The position numbers and the translations under genes are program-made. From Variovorax paradoxus (lineage in GTDB: Bacteria; Pseudomonadota; Gammaproteobacteria; Burkholderiales; Burkholderiaceae_C), in the NCBI GenBank assembly GCA_016806145.1, contig CP063166.1, forward strand, positions 2,728,001-2,792,000: 64,000 nt of DNA. Reading direction: 5' to 3'. The stretch's first letter is position 1. Each line of letters opens with the position of its first letter. Below, one piece after another: positions 31,551-39,316 of this stretch. Under the pieces are notes generated by a model, which worked only from the letters and a program-made list of their open reading frames with translations, had not been told where the DNA came from and made no database searches.

Positions 31551-32012
31551 TCAGTTCTTCTTCGGAACGTCGGCGGCGGGGCCGTCGACGGGGGAGGGGG
31601 CGCTGGCCGCCGCGAAGGCCGCCATCACGCCCTGGATGAAACCGCGCACCTGCTCCGGCGACAGCCCGGCCCGGCCGGGTTCGATCACCACCTCGACGCC
31701 GTCGGCCACCGTCAGGTGGCTGCGCACCTCCACCGAGCCGGCCATGCGCGGGCGCGCCGGCACCGGCGCCTCCTGGCCCTGCAGCAGCTCGCGGATGCGC
31801 TCGAGCGAGACGCCGGCCGCCGTCCACTTCCTGATCAGCAGCAGCTGCTCGAGGTGGCGCGCGCCATAGCGCGCCGCGCGGGTCTCGCCCTCGGGCCGGT
31901 CGACGATGCCGATCTGCACGTAGTAGCGCACCGTGCGCGGCGGCAGGTCGGCCAGCACGCACAGGTCCGCGAGCGCATAGGAGGCCGCCGGGGAGGGTGG
32001 GTTCGATTTCAT
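31551..32012 (-). CDS. MerR-family transcriptional regulator
   Basis: 153 residues. The winged helix-turn-helix is at about 12-75 (CVLADLPPRTVRYYVQIGIV), then a helical linker and a C-terminal segment (about 100-140) with no metal-binding cysteines except Cys18 in the DNA-binding domain. It is therefore not a typical metal sensor. It starts the merR-VIT/VWA-araC-VOC string and is divergent from the cystathionine beta-lyase gene; a near-perfect inverted repeat lies between them. The ATG follows that repeat by four bases with no room for a Shine-Dalgarno, so the mRNA may be leaderless. Confidence 0.88.
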   Translation of the reverse strand: MKSNPPSPAASYALADLCVLADLPPRTVRYYVQIGIVDRPEGETRAARYGARHLEQLLLIRKWTAAGVSLERIRELLQGQEAPVPARPRMAGSVEVRSHLTVADGVEVVIEPGRAGLSPEQVRGFIQGVMAAFAAASAPSPVDGPAADVPKKN

Positions 32013-32016
32013 ACAC

Positions 32017-32047
32017 TTTATTTAAACACAAGAACTGTTTTTATAAA
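32017..32047. promoter_or_regulatory. AT-rich inverted repeat, candidate MerR operator
   Basis: TTTATTTAAACA (32017-32028) and TGTTTTTATAAA (32036-32047) match as inverted arms at 10 of 12 positions with a 7-base spacer. AT-rich arms are rare in this GC-rich chromosome. It includes -10-like hexamers on both strands (TATAAA on +, TTAAAT on -). It lies between the merR ATG and the divergent lyase gene. Confidence 0.6.
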
Positions 32048-32092
32048 AGCACACGAAAGCCCGGCCCCTGGGGGCGCGCTAGCATCGACCGC

Positions 32093-33289
32093 ATGAGCAA
32101 GCCTTCCACGACCCTGATCCACCACCCCTACGTGCCGCCCGCCACCTTCGACGCGCCCCAGCCCGGCGTCTACAAGGCCTCGACCGTGTTCTTCGCCGAC
32201 GTGGCCGCGATGCGCGCGCGCGACTGGAAGACCAAGGCCGGCTACACCTACGGCCTGCACGGCACGCCCACCACCTTCACGCTCGAGGAGCGCCTGGCCA
32301 CCCTCGAGGGCGGCACCGAATGCCTGCTGGTGCCCAGCGGCCTCGCGGCGATCTCGCTCGTGGCCTTCGCCTTCCTCAAGACCGGCGACGAGGTGCTGAT
32401 CCCCGACAACGCCTACGGCCCCAACAAGGCGCTGGCCACCGGCGAGCTCGCCAACTTCGGCATCGCGTACCGCCTGTACGACGCCATGAACCCCGAGGAC
32501 CTCGCGGCCAAGATCTCGCCGCGCACGAAGCTGGTGTGGCTCGAGGCCGCGGGCTCGGTGACGATGGAGTTCCCGGACCTGCCCGCGCTCGCGGCCGCCT
32601 GCCGCGCGCGCGGCGTGCTCAGCGCGCTCGACAACACCTGGGGCGCGGGCCTGGCCTTCGCGCCCTTCGACTTCAACGCCAGCGGGCAGGGCGTCGACAT
32701 CTCGGTGCATGCGCTGACCAAGTACCCGAGCGGCGGCGGCGACGTGCTCATGGGCAGCGTGGTCACGCGCGACGAGCGGCTGCACCGCGCGCTCAAGCTC
32801 ACCCACATGCGCATCGGCTTCGGCGTGGGCGTGGGCGATGTCGAGACGCTGCTGCGCTCGCTGCCGAGCATCGGGCTGCGCTATGCGGCGCACGACCGCG
32901 CGGCGCGCGAGCTCGCGCGCTGGCTCACCGACCGCGACGAGGTCGCCCAGGTGCTGCATCCGGCGATCGAGAGCTCGCCCGGTCACCGCCACTGGCGCGC
33001 GCTGTGCGGCGAGGTCGACCTCGCGGCGGGCCTGTTCTCGATCGTCTTCGACGAGCGCTACGGCACCGAGCAGGTCGACCGCTTCTGCGACAGCCTGCAG
33101 CTGTTCCGCCTCGGCTATTCGTGGGGCGGGCCGATCAGCCTGGTGGTGCCCTACGACATCGGCCTGATGCGCGACCCCGACGTCGCGCCCTGGCCCTACA
33201 AGGGCACGCTGGTGCGCTTCTCGATCGGCCTGGAGGACGTGGACGATCTGCGCGCCGACCTGCAGCAGGCGCTCGCGCGGATGGCCTGA
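32093..33289 (+). CDS. metC: Cystathionine beta-lyase (PLP, Cys/Met metabolism family)
   Basis: 398 residues. A PLP-dependent gamma-family enzyme with the Schiff-base lysine at Lys210 in HALTKYPSGGGDV. Other family marks are TYGLHGTPTTFTLEERLA and LVPSGLAAI. Expected reaction: cleavage of cystathionine to homocysteine, pyruvate and ammonia. The closest pattern is proteobacterial MetC, but a related cystathionine gamma-synthase or lyase role is not excluded. A TAGCAT at 32080-32085 lies seven bases before the ATG and no Shine-Dalgarno is seen. Confidence 0.85.
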   Translation: MSKPSTTLIHHPYVPPATFDAPQPGVYKASTVFFADVAAMRARDWKTKAGYTYGLHGTPTTFTLEERLATLEGGTECLLVPSGLAAISLVAFAFLKTGDEVLIPDNAYGPNKALATGELANFGIAYRLYDAMNPEDLAAKISPRTKLVWLEAAGSVTMEFPDLPALAAACRARGVLSALDNTWGAGLAFAPFDFNASGQGVDISVHALTKYPSGGGDVLMGSVVTRDERLHRALKLTHMRIGFGVGVGDVETLLRSLPSIGLRYAAHDRAARELARWLTDRDEVAQVLHPAIESSPGHRHWRALCGEVDLAAGLFSIVFDERYGTEQVDRFCDSLQLFRLGYSWGGPISLVVPYDIGLMRDPDVAPWPYKGTLVRFSIGLEDVDDLRADLQQALARMA

Positions 33290-33373
33290 CCGGCCCGCGC
33301 CGGAGGCGCTCCGGTTATCGCTTACAGTACCCCGACGCGCAGTCGTCGACTGCTTCGCCTGAAGGAGAGATCA

Positions 33374-33577
33374 GTGGCAACACCGAATTACGGTTACGAG
33401 AAGCGGCAGAAAGAGCTGGCTCGCAAGAAGAAGAAGGAAGAAAAGCTCCGCGAAAAGGCGAACCGCAAGCTTTCCCCGAGCAGCGACGGCCTCGCGCCGG
33501 GCGATCCGGAAGACGACGTGGCCTCGCTCGAACGCGATCCGCCGACCGTGCCGGAGCTGCCGACCAAGAACGGTTGA
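33374..33577 (+). CDS. Small Lys-rich conserved protein of unknown function
   Basis: 67 residues. The N-terminal half is strongly basic (KRQKELARKKKKEEKLREKA), the second half acidic/Pro-rich. The start is GTG at 33374 with AAGGAGAG nine bases upstream. A TACAGT at about 33325 could be its -10 and a terminator follows, so it is a single-gene unit. No domain is recognised; a nucleic-acid-associated role is only suggested by charge. Confidence 0.75.
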   Translation: MATPNYGYEKRQKELARKKKKEEKLREKANRKLSPSSDGLAPGDPEDDVASLERDPPTVPELPTKNG

Positions 33578-33616
33578 ACGCTGTCCCGCCCGGAACCTTT
33601 TCCGTTCTCGATGACG

Positions 33617-33655
33617 AAGCCGCTGGGGGCCTGTCGGTCCCGCAGCGGCTTTTTG
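33617..33655 (+). terminator. Intrinsic terminator after the small basic protein gene
   Basis: A 9-bp stem (AAGCCGCTG at 33617-33625 with CAGCGGCTT at 33643-33651) followed by a T-run. The loop is 17 bases with minor pairing. Confidence 0.8.
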
Positions 33656-33692
33656 TTGGCGCGCGATCGGCGCAGGGCCCGGCCCTTCGGCC

Positions 33693-34346
33693 CTACTTGG
33701 CGGCGAGCAGCTTGCGCAGTTCGGGCCAGACGTTGTCGAGCAGTTGCGGCTGCGCCGCTGCGGTCGGATGGATGCGGTCGGCCTGGAACAGCGACATCGC
33801 ATTCGGCGCGTCGGCCACGCCCTTGAGCAGGAAGGGCACCAGCGCGGACTTGGTGGTGGACGCCACCTTGGCGAACACCGCCTCGAAGCGCCGCGTGTAG
33901 TCGCCGCCGTAATTGGGCGGCACCTGGATGCCCACGATCAGCACCTTGGCGCCCGCGGCCTGCGCGGACTGCGTGATCTGCAGCAGGTTGGCCTCGGTGT
34001 CGGCGAGCGGCAGGCCGCGCAGCGCATCGTTGGCGCCGAGCTCGAGCACCAGGTGGCTGGGCTTGTGCTGCGCGAGCAGCGCCGCGAAGCGCGCGCGTCC
34101 GCCCGAGCTGGTGTCGCCGCTGATGCTGGCGTTGACCACGGTGGCGTCGAGCTTCTGCTGCGCGAGGCGCTTCTCGAGCAGCGGCACCCAGCCTTCGCCG
34201 CGCTTGAGGCCGTACTCGGCGCTCAGCGAATCGCCGAGCACCAGGATCACCGGCTTGCGCGCGGCGGCGCCCTGCGCCATCGCCCCACGCCATGGCCCGG
34301 AACTGCCGAGCGCGGCAGTGGTCAAGATAAAGTCACGTCGATTCAA
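33693..34346 (-). CDS. tesA: Exported GDSL arylesterase / lysophospholipase (TesA-like)
   Basis: 217 residues. SGNH hydrolase blocks: the catalytic Ser in VLGDSLSAEYG, Gly in block II (INASISGDTSSGG region), Asn in ELGANDALRG and the Asp-His pair in DRIHPTAAAQ. The N-terminus MNRRDFILTTAALG has a twin-arginine motif and ends at AMAQ, so export by Tat to the periplasm is likely. The start is TTG at 34346 with GGAAAGG eight bases upstream. Its start is 15 bases from the divergent ABC ATPase start. Expected activity is on acyl-CoA, lysophospholipid or aryl esters. Confidence 0.88.
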   Translation of the reverse strand: MNRRDFILTTAALGSSGPWRGAMAQGAAARKPVILVLGDSLSAEYGLKRGEGWVPLLEKRLAQQKLDATVVNASISGDTSSGGRARFAALLAQHKPSHLVLELGANDALRGLPLADTEANLLQITQSAQAAGAKVLIVGIQVPPNYGGDYTRRFEAVFAKVASTTKSALVPFLLKGVADAPNAMSLFQADRIHPTAAAQPQLLDNVWPELRKLLAAK

Positions 34347-34361
34347 AACCAAAGCCTTTCC

Positions 34362-35072
34362 ATGTCCCAACCCCCGTCCAATGCGATTGTCGCCGTCGAG
34401 CATGTGTTCAAGTCCGTCACCGACTCGACCGGTACCCTGGACATTCTGCAGGACATCGATTTCACCCTCGGGGCCCGGGAAACCGCGGCCATCGTGGGTG
34501 CGTCGGGGTCGGGCAAGAGCACCTTGCTGTCGATCGTCGCCGGGCTCGACACGCCCACGCGCGGCACGGTGAAGCTGGCCGGCGACGACATCTTCGCCAT
34601 CGACGAGGATGACCGGGCCGCCTTGCGCGCGCAGCGCGTGGGCTTCGTGTTCCAGAGCTTCCAGCTGCTGGGCAACCTCAGCGCCCTCGAGAACGTGATG
34701 CTGCCGCTGGAGCTGGCCAACCGCAAGGATGCCCGCAAGGCCGCGACCGAGATGCTGGGCCGCGTCGGCCTGGGCCAGCGGCTCAACCACTATCCCAAGG
34801 TGCTGTCGGGCGGCGAGCAGCAGCGCGTGGCGCTGGCGCGGGCCTTCGTGGTGCAGCCGGCCTTGCTGCTGGCCGACGAGCCCACGGGCAGCCTCGACTT
34901 CGCCACCGGCGAGCAGGTGATGCGGCTGATGTTCGACCTCAACCGCGAACTCGGCACCACGCTCGTGCTGGTGACGCACGACCGCGGCATCGCGGCCCAG
35001 TGCGAGCGCCGCATCATGATCGAGGCCGGCCGCGTGATCCTCAACGAGAAGAACGCCGACGCGGCAGTCTGA
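34362..35072 (+). CDS. ybbA: ABC transporter ATPase (YbbA/LolD type), no adjacent permease
   Basis: 236 residues. Walker [10 protein letters not shown], signature [12 protein letters not shown], Walker [13 protein letters not shown] and the switch His in VTHDRG are intact. The MacB/LolD/YbbA group works with FtsX-like permeases to move lipids or lipoproteins or to drive periplasmic processes. The tesA-ybbA divergent pair is common in proteobacteria, where the permease ybbP usually follows; here the next gene is an unrelated membrane protein. The partner may be elsewhere. Confidence 0.87.
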   Translation: MSQPPSNAIVAVEHVFKSVTDSTGTLDILQDIDFTLGARETAAIVGASGSGKSTLLSIVAGLDTPTRGTVKLAGDDIFAIDEDDRAALRAQRVGFVFQSFQLLGNLSALENVMLPLELANRKDARKAATEMLGRVGLGQRLNHYPKVLSGGEQQRVALARAFVVQPALLLADEPTGSLDFATGEQVMRLMFDLNRELGTTLVLVTHDRGIAAQCERRIMIEAGRVILNEKNADAAV

Positions 35073-35112
35073 GGGCTTCGGGTACAACCGGACCTGCAGG
35101 AGGAGATTCAAG

Positions 35113-35586
35113 ATGCAGGACGAGCTACCCCCCGATGCCCGACTCGCGCTGCAGCGCGGCAACCTGATCGAGGCCATCAAGATCGTGCGCGACCGCACCG
35201 GCCTCGGCCTCAAGGAGTCCAAGGAACTGGTCGAGCGGCATGCCAACGCGGTGGAGGGCGAACCCGCGCCCGAGACTGATGAATGGAACCGGCTTTTGAG
35301 CGGCGGTGCGCAGGGCCTGCCGGCCGAGGCGATCGCGGCGCTGGCGCAGGGCCGCAAGGTCGAGGCGGTGAAGATCGTGCGCGAGGCCACCGGCCTCGGC
35401 CTGGCCGAATCGCTGAAGCGGGTCGACGAGCACATGCATGGCGAGCAGGGCCAGTCGGTGCCGCATGGCGCCTTCGACCCGATGGCCGAGCCCGGCCGCG
35501 TGCCTTCGGGCGGCGGCGTCAAGTGGCTGGCGATCGTGCTGGTGGTCGCTGTGGCGGCCGCGGTCTTCTTCTTCGTCAGCGCCTGA
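35113..35586 (+). CDS. Membrane protein with two ribosomal L7/L12 C-terminal-like repeats
   Basis: 157 residues. Two copies of the L7/L12 C-terminal helix-turn-helix motif lie at about 11-42 (IEAIKIVRDRTGLGLKES) and 75-106 (VEAVKIVREATGLGLAES). In true L7/L12 this region binds translation factors. A linker and one C-terminal membrane helix (136-156) follow, with only two residues after it, so the repeats face the cytoplasm. It lacks the L7/L12 dimerisation domain and is not a ribosomal protein. AGGAGG precedes the ATG. Function unknown. Confidence 0.85.
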   Translation: MQDELPPDARLALQRGNLIEAIKIVRDRTGLGLKESKELVERHANAVEGEPAPETDEWNRLLSGGAQGLPAEAIAALAQGRKVEAVKIVREATGLGLAESLKRVDEHMHGEQGQSVPHGAFDPMAEPGRVPSGGGVKWLAIVLVVAVAAAVFFFVSA

Positions 35587-35591
35587 GCCTG

Positions 35592-36575
35592 ATGATCGTT
35601 CCGCAGTTCTGGGCCGAAGGCCGCATCCAGGAACGCATCGACGGCCGCCAGCTCACGGTGCGCCGTTTCGGCTGGTCCGACGACAGCCCCGTGGCCGCGC
35701 AGGCCCACGCCGACCAGCGCACGCGCGAGGCCTTCGAGCGCATCGCCGGCGGCGAGAAGCTCGAGCGCCGCGAACGCAAGGTGGCCTACAACGGCGCCGA
35801 CGGCATGCCGATCCGCGAGGAGATCGTCGAGCGCCACGGCGAGGACATCGTCACGCGCAACGGCTATGGCGCGCGCTGCCTCAACACGCCCGACGTGCTG
35901 TTCGTCGATGTCGACTTCGAGAATGCCCAGCGCGGCAATGCGCGCGGGCTCACCGTCATCGGCGCCGCGCTCATCGGCGCGCTGGTCGCGGGCTATGCCA
36001 CCAAGTCGTGGCCGCTGGCCGTGGCGGCCGCCGTGCTGGTGGCGGGCTTCGGCTTCTGGCGCGTGCGCGCCGAGGGCCTGCGCCTGGCCGAACCCCAGGG
36101 CGATCCACTGGCGGCGGTGCGCGCGCGCATCGAGCGCTTCATCCACCAGCATCCCGATTGGCACCTGCGGCTCTACCGCACCCCCGCGGGACTGCGCGCG
36201 CTCGCCATGCACGACGTGTTCGCGCCTTCCGATGCCGCGGTCGCCGACGTCTTCCAGACGCTGGGCGCCGACAATGTCTATGCGCGCATGTGCCGCAACC
36301 AGAACTGCTTTCGCGCGCGCGTGAGCGCCAAGCCCTGGCGCATCGGCATCGGCGATCCGATGCGGCCGCGCCCCGGCGTCTGGCCCGTGGCGCCCGAGCG
36401 GCTCGCGCAGCGCGAGGCCTGGGTGGCGCGCTACGAGCAGATGGCCGACCGCTTCTCGGCCTGCGAGTACCTCGAGAGCGTGGGCGACGCGCAGCGCGTG
36501 CATCCGCGCGCGCTCGCGGTGCAGCAGCTGCACGACGAACTGGCGCAGGCGCGCGCCGGCCTGCCGCTGGCCTGA
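35592..36575 (+). CDS. Uncharacterised two-helix membrane protein with CxxxxC motif
   Basis: 327 residues. A soluble N-terminal part (1-115), two membrane helices (about 119-136 and 139-157) and a cytoplasmic C-terminal domain. The C-terminal domain has the striking segment MCRNQNCFRARVSAKPWRIG with Cys234 and Cys239, preceded by LYRTPAGLRALAMHDVF. Similar wording occurs, from memory, in widespread conserved hypothetical proteins; no function is known to me. It starts five bases after the L7/L12-like gene, so both are one operon. Confidence 0.8.
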   Translation: MIVPQFWAEGRIQERIDGRQLTVRRFGWSDDSPVAAQAHADQRTREAFERIAGGEKLERRERKVAYNGADGMPIREEIVERHGEDIVTRNGYGARCLNTPDVLFVDVDFENAQRGNARGLTVIGAALIGALVAGYATKSWPLAVAAAVLVAGFGFWRVRAEGLRLAEPQGDPLAAVRARIERFIHQHPDWHLRLYRTPAGLRALAMHDVFAPSDAAVADVFQTLGADNVYARMCRNQNCFRARVSAKPWRIGIGDPMRPRPGVWPVAPERLAQREAWVARYEQMADRFSACEYLESVGDAQRVHPRALAVQQLHDELAQARAGLPLA

Positions 36576-36611
36576 AGCCGGGCAAGGGCGGGCTCCCTCG
36601 ATAATCGGCGC

Positions 36612-37358
36612 ATGTCTTCTCCCAAAGTGATCTTCGGCTTCCATGCCGTGGGCGTGCGCATCAAGACCGCGCCCAAGTCCGTGCTCGAGGTGCTGTTCGA
36701 CGCCAGCCGGCGCGATGCGCGCATGAAACAGTTCATGGCGCGGGCCCAGGATGCCGGCGTGCGGCTGGTCGAGGCCGACGGCGCGCGGCTCGCCAAGCTC
36801 AGCGGCAGCCACGGCCACCAGGGCGTGGTGGCGCGCGTGGAGCCGGCCGCTCAGATCCATTCGCTCGACGAACTGCTCGAGGGCCTGGAGGAGGCCGGCA
36901 CCGTGCCGCTCTTGCTGGTGCTCGACGGCGTGACCGATCCGCACAACCTCGGCGCCTGCCTGCGTGTGGCCGACGGGGCCGGTGCCCATGCGGTGATCGC
37001 GCCCAAGGACCATGCGGCCGGCATCAACGCCACCGTGGCCAAGGTCGCGAGCGGCGCGGCCGAGACGGTGCCCTATTTCATGGTGACCAACCTCGCGCGC
37101 ACGCTCAACGAGCTTAAGGAGCGCAGCATCTGGTGCGTGGGCACCAGCGACGACGCGCCCGGCACCATCTACCAGAGCGACTTCAAGCGCCCGCTGGCGT
37201 TGGTGCTCGGTGCCGAGGGCGAGGGCATGCGCCAGCTCACGCGCAAGACCTGCGACGAGCTGGTCAGCATCCCGATGGCGGGCGCGGTCGAGAGCCTCAA
37301 CGTCTCGGTCGCCAGCGGTGTGTGCCTCTACGAGGCGATGCGTCAGCGCGGCGCCTGA
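36612..37358 (+). CDS. rlmB: 23S rRNA 2'-O-methyltransferase RlmB
   Basis: 248 residues. An N-terminal substrate-binding domain (FGFHAVGVRIK) precedes the SPOUT knot domain (LLLVLDGVTDPHNLGACLR; LVLGAEGEGM; IPMAGAVESLNVSVA). It methylates the 2'-O of G2251 in 23S rRNA. GATAAT at 36600-36605 is six bases before the ATG and no Shine-Dalgarno is visible, which suggests a leaderless mRNA. Confidence 0.93.
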   Translation: MSSPKVIFGFHAVGVRIKTAPKSVLEVLFDASRRDARMKQFMARAQDAGVRLVEADGARLAKLSGSHGHQGVVARVEPAAQIHSLDELLEGLEEAGTVPLLLVLDGVTDPHNLGACLRVADGAGAHAVIAPKDHAAGINATVAKVASGAAETVPYFMVTNLARTLNELKERSIWCVGTSDDAPGTIYQSDFKRPLALVLGAEGEGMRQLTRKTCDELVSIPMAGAVESLNVSVASGVCLYEAMRQRGA

Positions 37359-37374
37359 ACGCCGCGCCGCGGCC

Positions 37375-37548
37375 TTACTGCGACGGGTCCTTGCCGCGGG
37401 TGCGGCCGACCGCGCTGAAGATGCCGATGCCCAGCAGGATCAGCGAGCCGATGCCGATGTAGAGCGTCGGCACGCCGGCCACCGAGGCGCCCCAGATCAG
37501 GCCGGCCATGAAGATCAGAAAACCGATCATGTAGAGCGCGAACGACAT
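37375..37548 (-). CDS. Small two-helix inner-membrane protein
   Basis: 57 residues with two membrane helices (about 4-22 and 27-46) and a basic C-terminal end (GRTRGKDPSQ). GGAGGA precedes the ATG by six bases, a strong ribosome site that supports a real gene. It is convergent with rlmB, and the next minus-strand gene upstream is the XRE-cupin regulator. Function unknown. Confidence 0.75.
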   Translation of the reverse strand: MSFALYMIGFLIFMAGLIWGASVAGVPTLYIGIGSLILLGIGIFSAVGRTRGKDPSQ

Positions 37549-37640
37549 GCGTGTTCCTCCGAAGCTGTGATGTCTCGCAGTATCTGGAGCGCGCGGGCCG
37601 CCCGCACCGGCCGGTGCCGCCAGCGGCTGTGGGAGCGGGC

Positions 37641-38249
37641 CTACTGGGGACGCAGGTCCTGGTCGGCCACCAGCAGGTAGCGGCAGCCGCCGTCGCCCAG
37701 CGCCTCGAACCCCAGCGCGCGGTCGACCCCGAAATCCAGGCAGTCGCCGCTCGCGAGCCGGAAGCGCTCCTCGCCGTAGTCGACCTGCAGTTGGCCCTCG
37801 AGCAGCCACAGGCATTGGCGGTAGGGCTTGCCGCTCCAGCGCGGATAGGCGACCCGCGCCGCGCGCGGCAGCTCGACCTCGACCAGCTCGATGCCGCCGG
37901 CCGCGCCGCGCTCGAGCACCTGCCGGCGCAGGTAGCCCGCGCCCGGGTCGCGCCACACCGCCTGCGCGGCGCGGGGACGCAGCCGTTGCGTGTCGCGGCC
38001 TTCGTCCTGCGTCAGCAACTGCGCCAGCGGCACGCCCAGCCCCGCGGCCAGCCGCCCCAGCAGCACGGCCGTGGGGCTGCTCTGCGCACGCTCGACCTTG
38101 GAGATCATCGCCTTGCTCACGCCCGAGCGCTCGGCCAGTTCCGCGAGGCTCAGACCCTGCGCCTGCCGCAGCGCCAGCAGCCGCCGGGCGATCAGCGCAT
38201 CGATGGGCTCGGCCGGTTCCGTGGCGGAAGAGGATGCATCGTTTCTCAT
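37641..38249 (-). CDS. XRE-cupin transcriptional regulator
   Basis: 202 residues. The N-terminal helix-turn-helix (about 18-75; GLSLAELAERSGVSKAMISK) and C-terminal cupin (about 110-195; CLWLLEGQLQVDYGEERF) are the standard two-domain layout of PuuR/ClgR-like regulators; the cupin binds a small effector. It is divergent from the acetyltransferase gene, with a GAGA/TCTC dyad overlapping its own start codon, so autoregulation and control of the neighbour are likely. Confidence 0.88.
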   Translation of the reverse strand: MRNDASSSATEPAEPIDALIARRLLALRQAQGLSLAELAERSGVSKAMISKVERAQSSPTAVLLGRLAAGLGVPLAQLLTQDEGRDTQRLRPRAAQAVWRDPGAGYLRRQVLERGAAGGIELVEVELPRAARVAYPRWSGKPYRQCLWLLEGQLQVDYGEERFRLASGDCLDFGVDRALGFEALGDGGCRYLLVADQDLRPQ

Positions 38250-38266
38250 AAGAGACTATTATTCTC
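38244..38266. promoter_or_regulatory. GAGA/TCTC dyad, candidate XRE-cupin operator
   Basis: TCTC (38244-38247), GAGA (38252-38255) and TCTC (38263-38266) form two overlapping inverted repeats with 4- and 7-base spacers. They overlap the regulator's start codon and the AT-rich spacer before the divergent acetyltransferase gene. Confidence 0.45.
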
Positions 38267-38304
38267 CTATAGTGAACAACCGCGCAATGCCGCAAAGGAG
38301 CCCC

Positions 38305-38826
38305 ATGCGCCTGATCCCCTGCACCGAGGAAGCCCACGCCGGCACCATCCTCGCGATCCTCAACGACGCCATCGTCACCTCGACCGCGCTTTACGACTAC
38401 AAGCCGCGCACGCCCGAGCAAATGGCCGGCTGGTTCGCCACCAAGCGCGCCAACGGCTTCCCGGTGATCGGCGCGGTGGACGATGACGGCCGCCTCATGG
38501 GCTTCGCGAGCTACGGCACGTTCCGCGCCTTCCCGGCCTACAAGTACACGGTCGAGCACTCGGTGTACGTCGATGCCGCCGACCGCGGCAAGGGCCTGGG
38601 CCGCACGCTGCTCGAAGCGATCGTGGCCGAGGCGCAGGCGCGCGAGGTGCACGTGCTGGTCGGCGCCATCGACGCCCAGAACGCCGGCAGCATCGCGCTG
38701 CACGAGCGCCTGGGCTTCGAGCACGCGGGCACGGTGCGGCAGGCGGGCTTCAAGTTCGGCCGCTGGCTCGACGTGGCCTTCTACCAGCGCATCCTGGCCA
38801 CGCCCGCCGAGCCGGTCGACGGTTAA
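38305..38826 (+). CDS. GNAT N-acetyltransferase (phosphinothricin acetyltransferase-like)
   Basis: 173 residues. GNAT fold with acetyl-CoA loop segment (DRGKGLGRTLLEAIVAEA) and the family-typical ENAGSIALHERLGF-like stretch (QNAGSIALHERLGFEHAG). The whole pattern, with YDYKPRTPEQMAGWF and YTVEHSVYVDAADRGKG, matches the PAT/Bar-related group that acetylates phosphinothricin, methionine sulfoximine or related amines. The true substrate here is unknown. ATG 38305 has AAAGGAG five bases upstream and is preferred over ATG 38287. Confidence 0.87.
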   Translation: MRLIPCTEEAHAGTILAILNDAIVTSTALYDYKPRTPEQMAGWFATKRANGFPVIGAVDDDGRLMGFASYGTFRAFPAYKYTVEHSVYVDAADRGKGLGRTLLEAIVAEAQAREVHVLVGAIDAQNAGSIALHERLGFEHAGTVRQAGFKFGRWLDVAFYQRILATPAEPVDG

Positions 38827-38829
38827 GCG

Positions 38830-39306
38830 CTAGTTCACGGCCCAGAAGCGCATCACCACCTCGGCCGGCCGGCGCACGCCGGCGCCGAGGAACAGCCGTT
38901 CGGCGATCCAGGCCAGCGCGGGCGAGGCGGTCTCGAAATGCGGCGTGCAGCGGAAATACACCTGCGCCGGATCGACCGGCTCGCCGCGCAGCAGCCGCGC
39001 CATGGTCTCGCGCGAGGCGCTGCGGATCGCATGGTTCTGCACGTAGACGAGGTCGCCGGCATCGGTCTCGAGGCCATAGCGCGCATCGAGCACCGAGAGG
39101 GTCTCGCCCACGATCAGTTGAAAGTCGCTGCCGCCCGGCAGCACGCGCGCGGTCCAGCCATGGCCCCGCGCCTGGCCGCCGGTGATCGGCACCACGCGGC
39201 GCAGGCCGCCCGGCCCCTGGCCCAGCACCTGGGGTTGGCCGACCTCCACGCGCAGGTCGGCGAAGTGCTCGAGCGAAGGCGTCGCGATGGCTTCGAAGTC
39301 GCTCAT
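38830..39306 (-). CDS. DUF3237 family protein
   Basis: 158 residues matching the beta-rich DUF3237 family (RRVVPITGGQARGHGW; LPGGSDFQLIV; DLVYVQNHAIR; VYFRCTPHFETASPAL). Members are often near oxidoreductases but have no established function. It begins 10 bases after the aldo/keto reductase stop, so it is the last gene of the minus-strand cluster that starts with the two chromate-transporter genes. Confidence 0.82.
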   Translation of the reverse strand: MSDFEAIATPSLEHFADLRVEVGQPQVLGQGPGGLRRVVPITGGQARGHGWTARVLPGGSDFQLIVGETLSVLDARYGLETDAGDLVYVQNHAIRSASRETMARLLRGEPVDPAQVYFRCTPHFETASPALAWIAERLFLGAGVRRPAEVVMRFWAVN

Positions 39307-39316
39307 CGCCGCGTCC

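Noticed and set aside
33693..37013. An open frame of 1106 codons on the minus strand
   Set aside because: Only its last 217 codons (tesA) have protein-like content. The rest is antisense to ybbA, the L7/L12-like gene, the C-x4-C gene and rlmB, and is an effect of high GC content.
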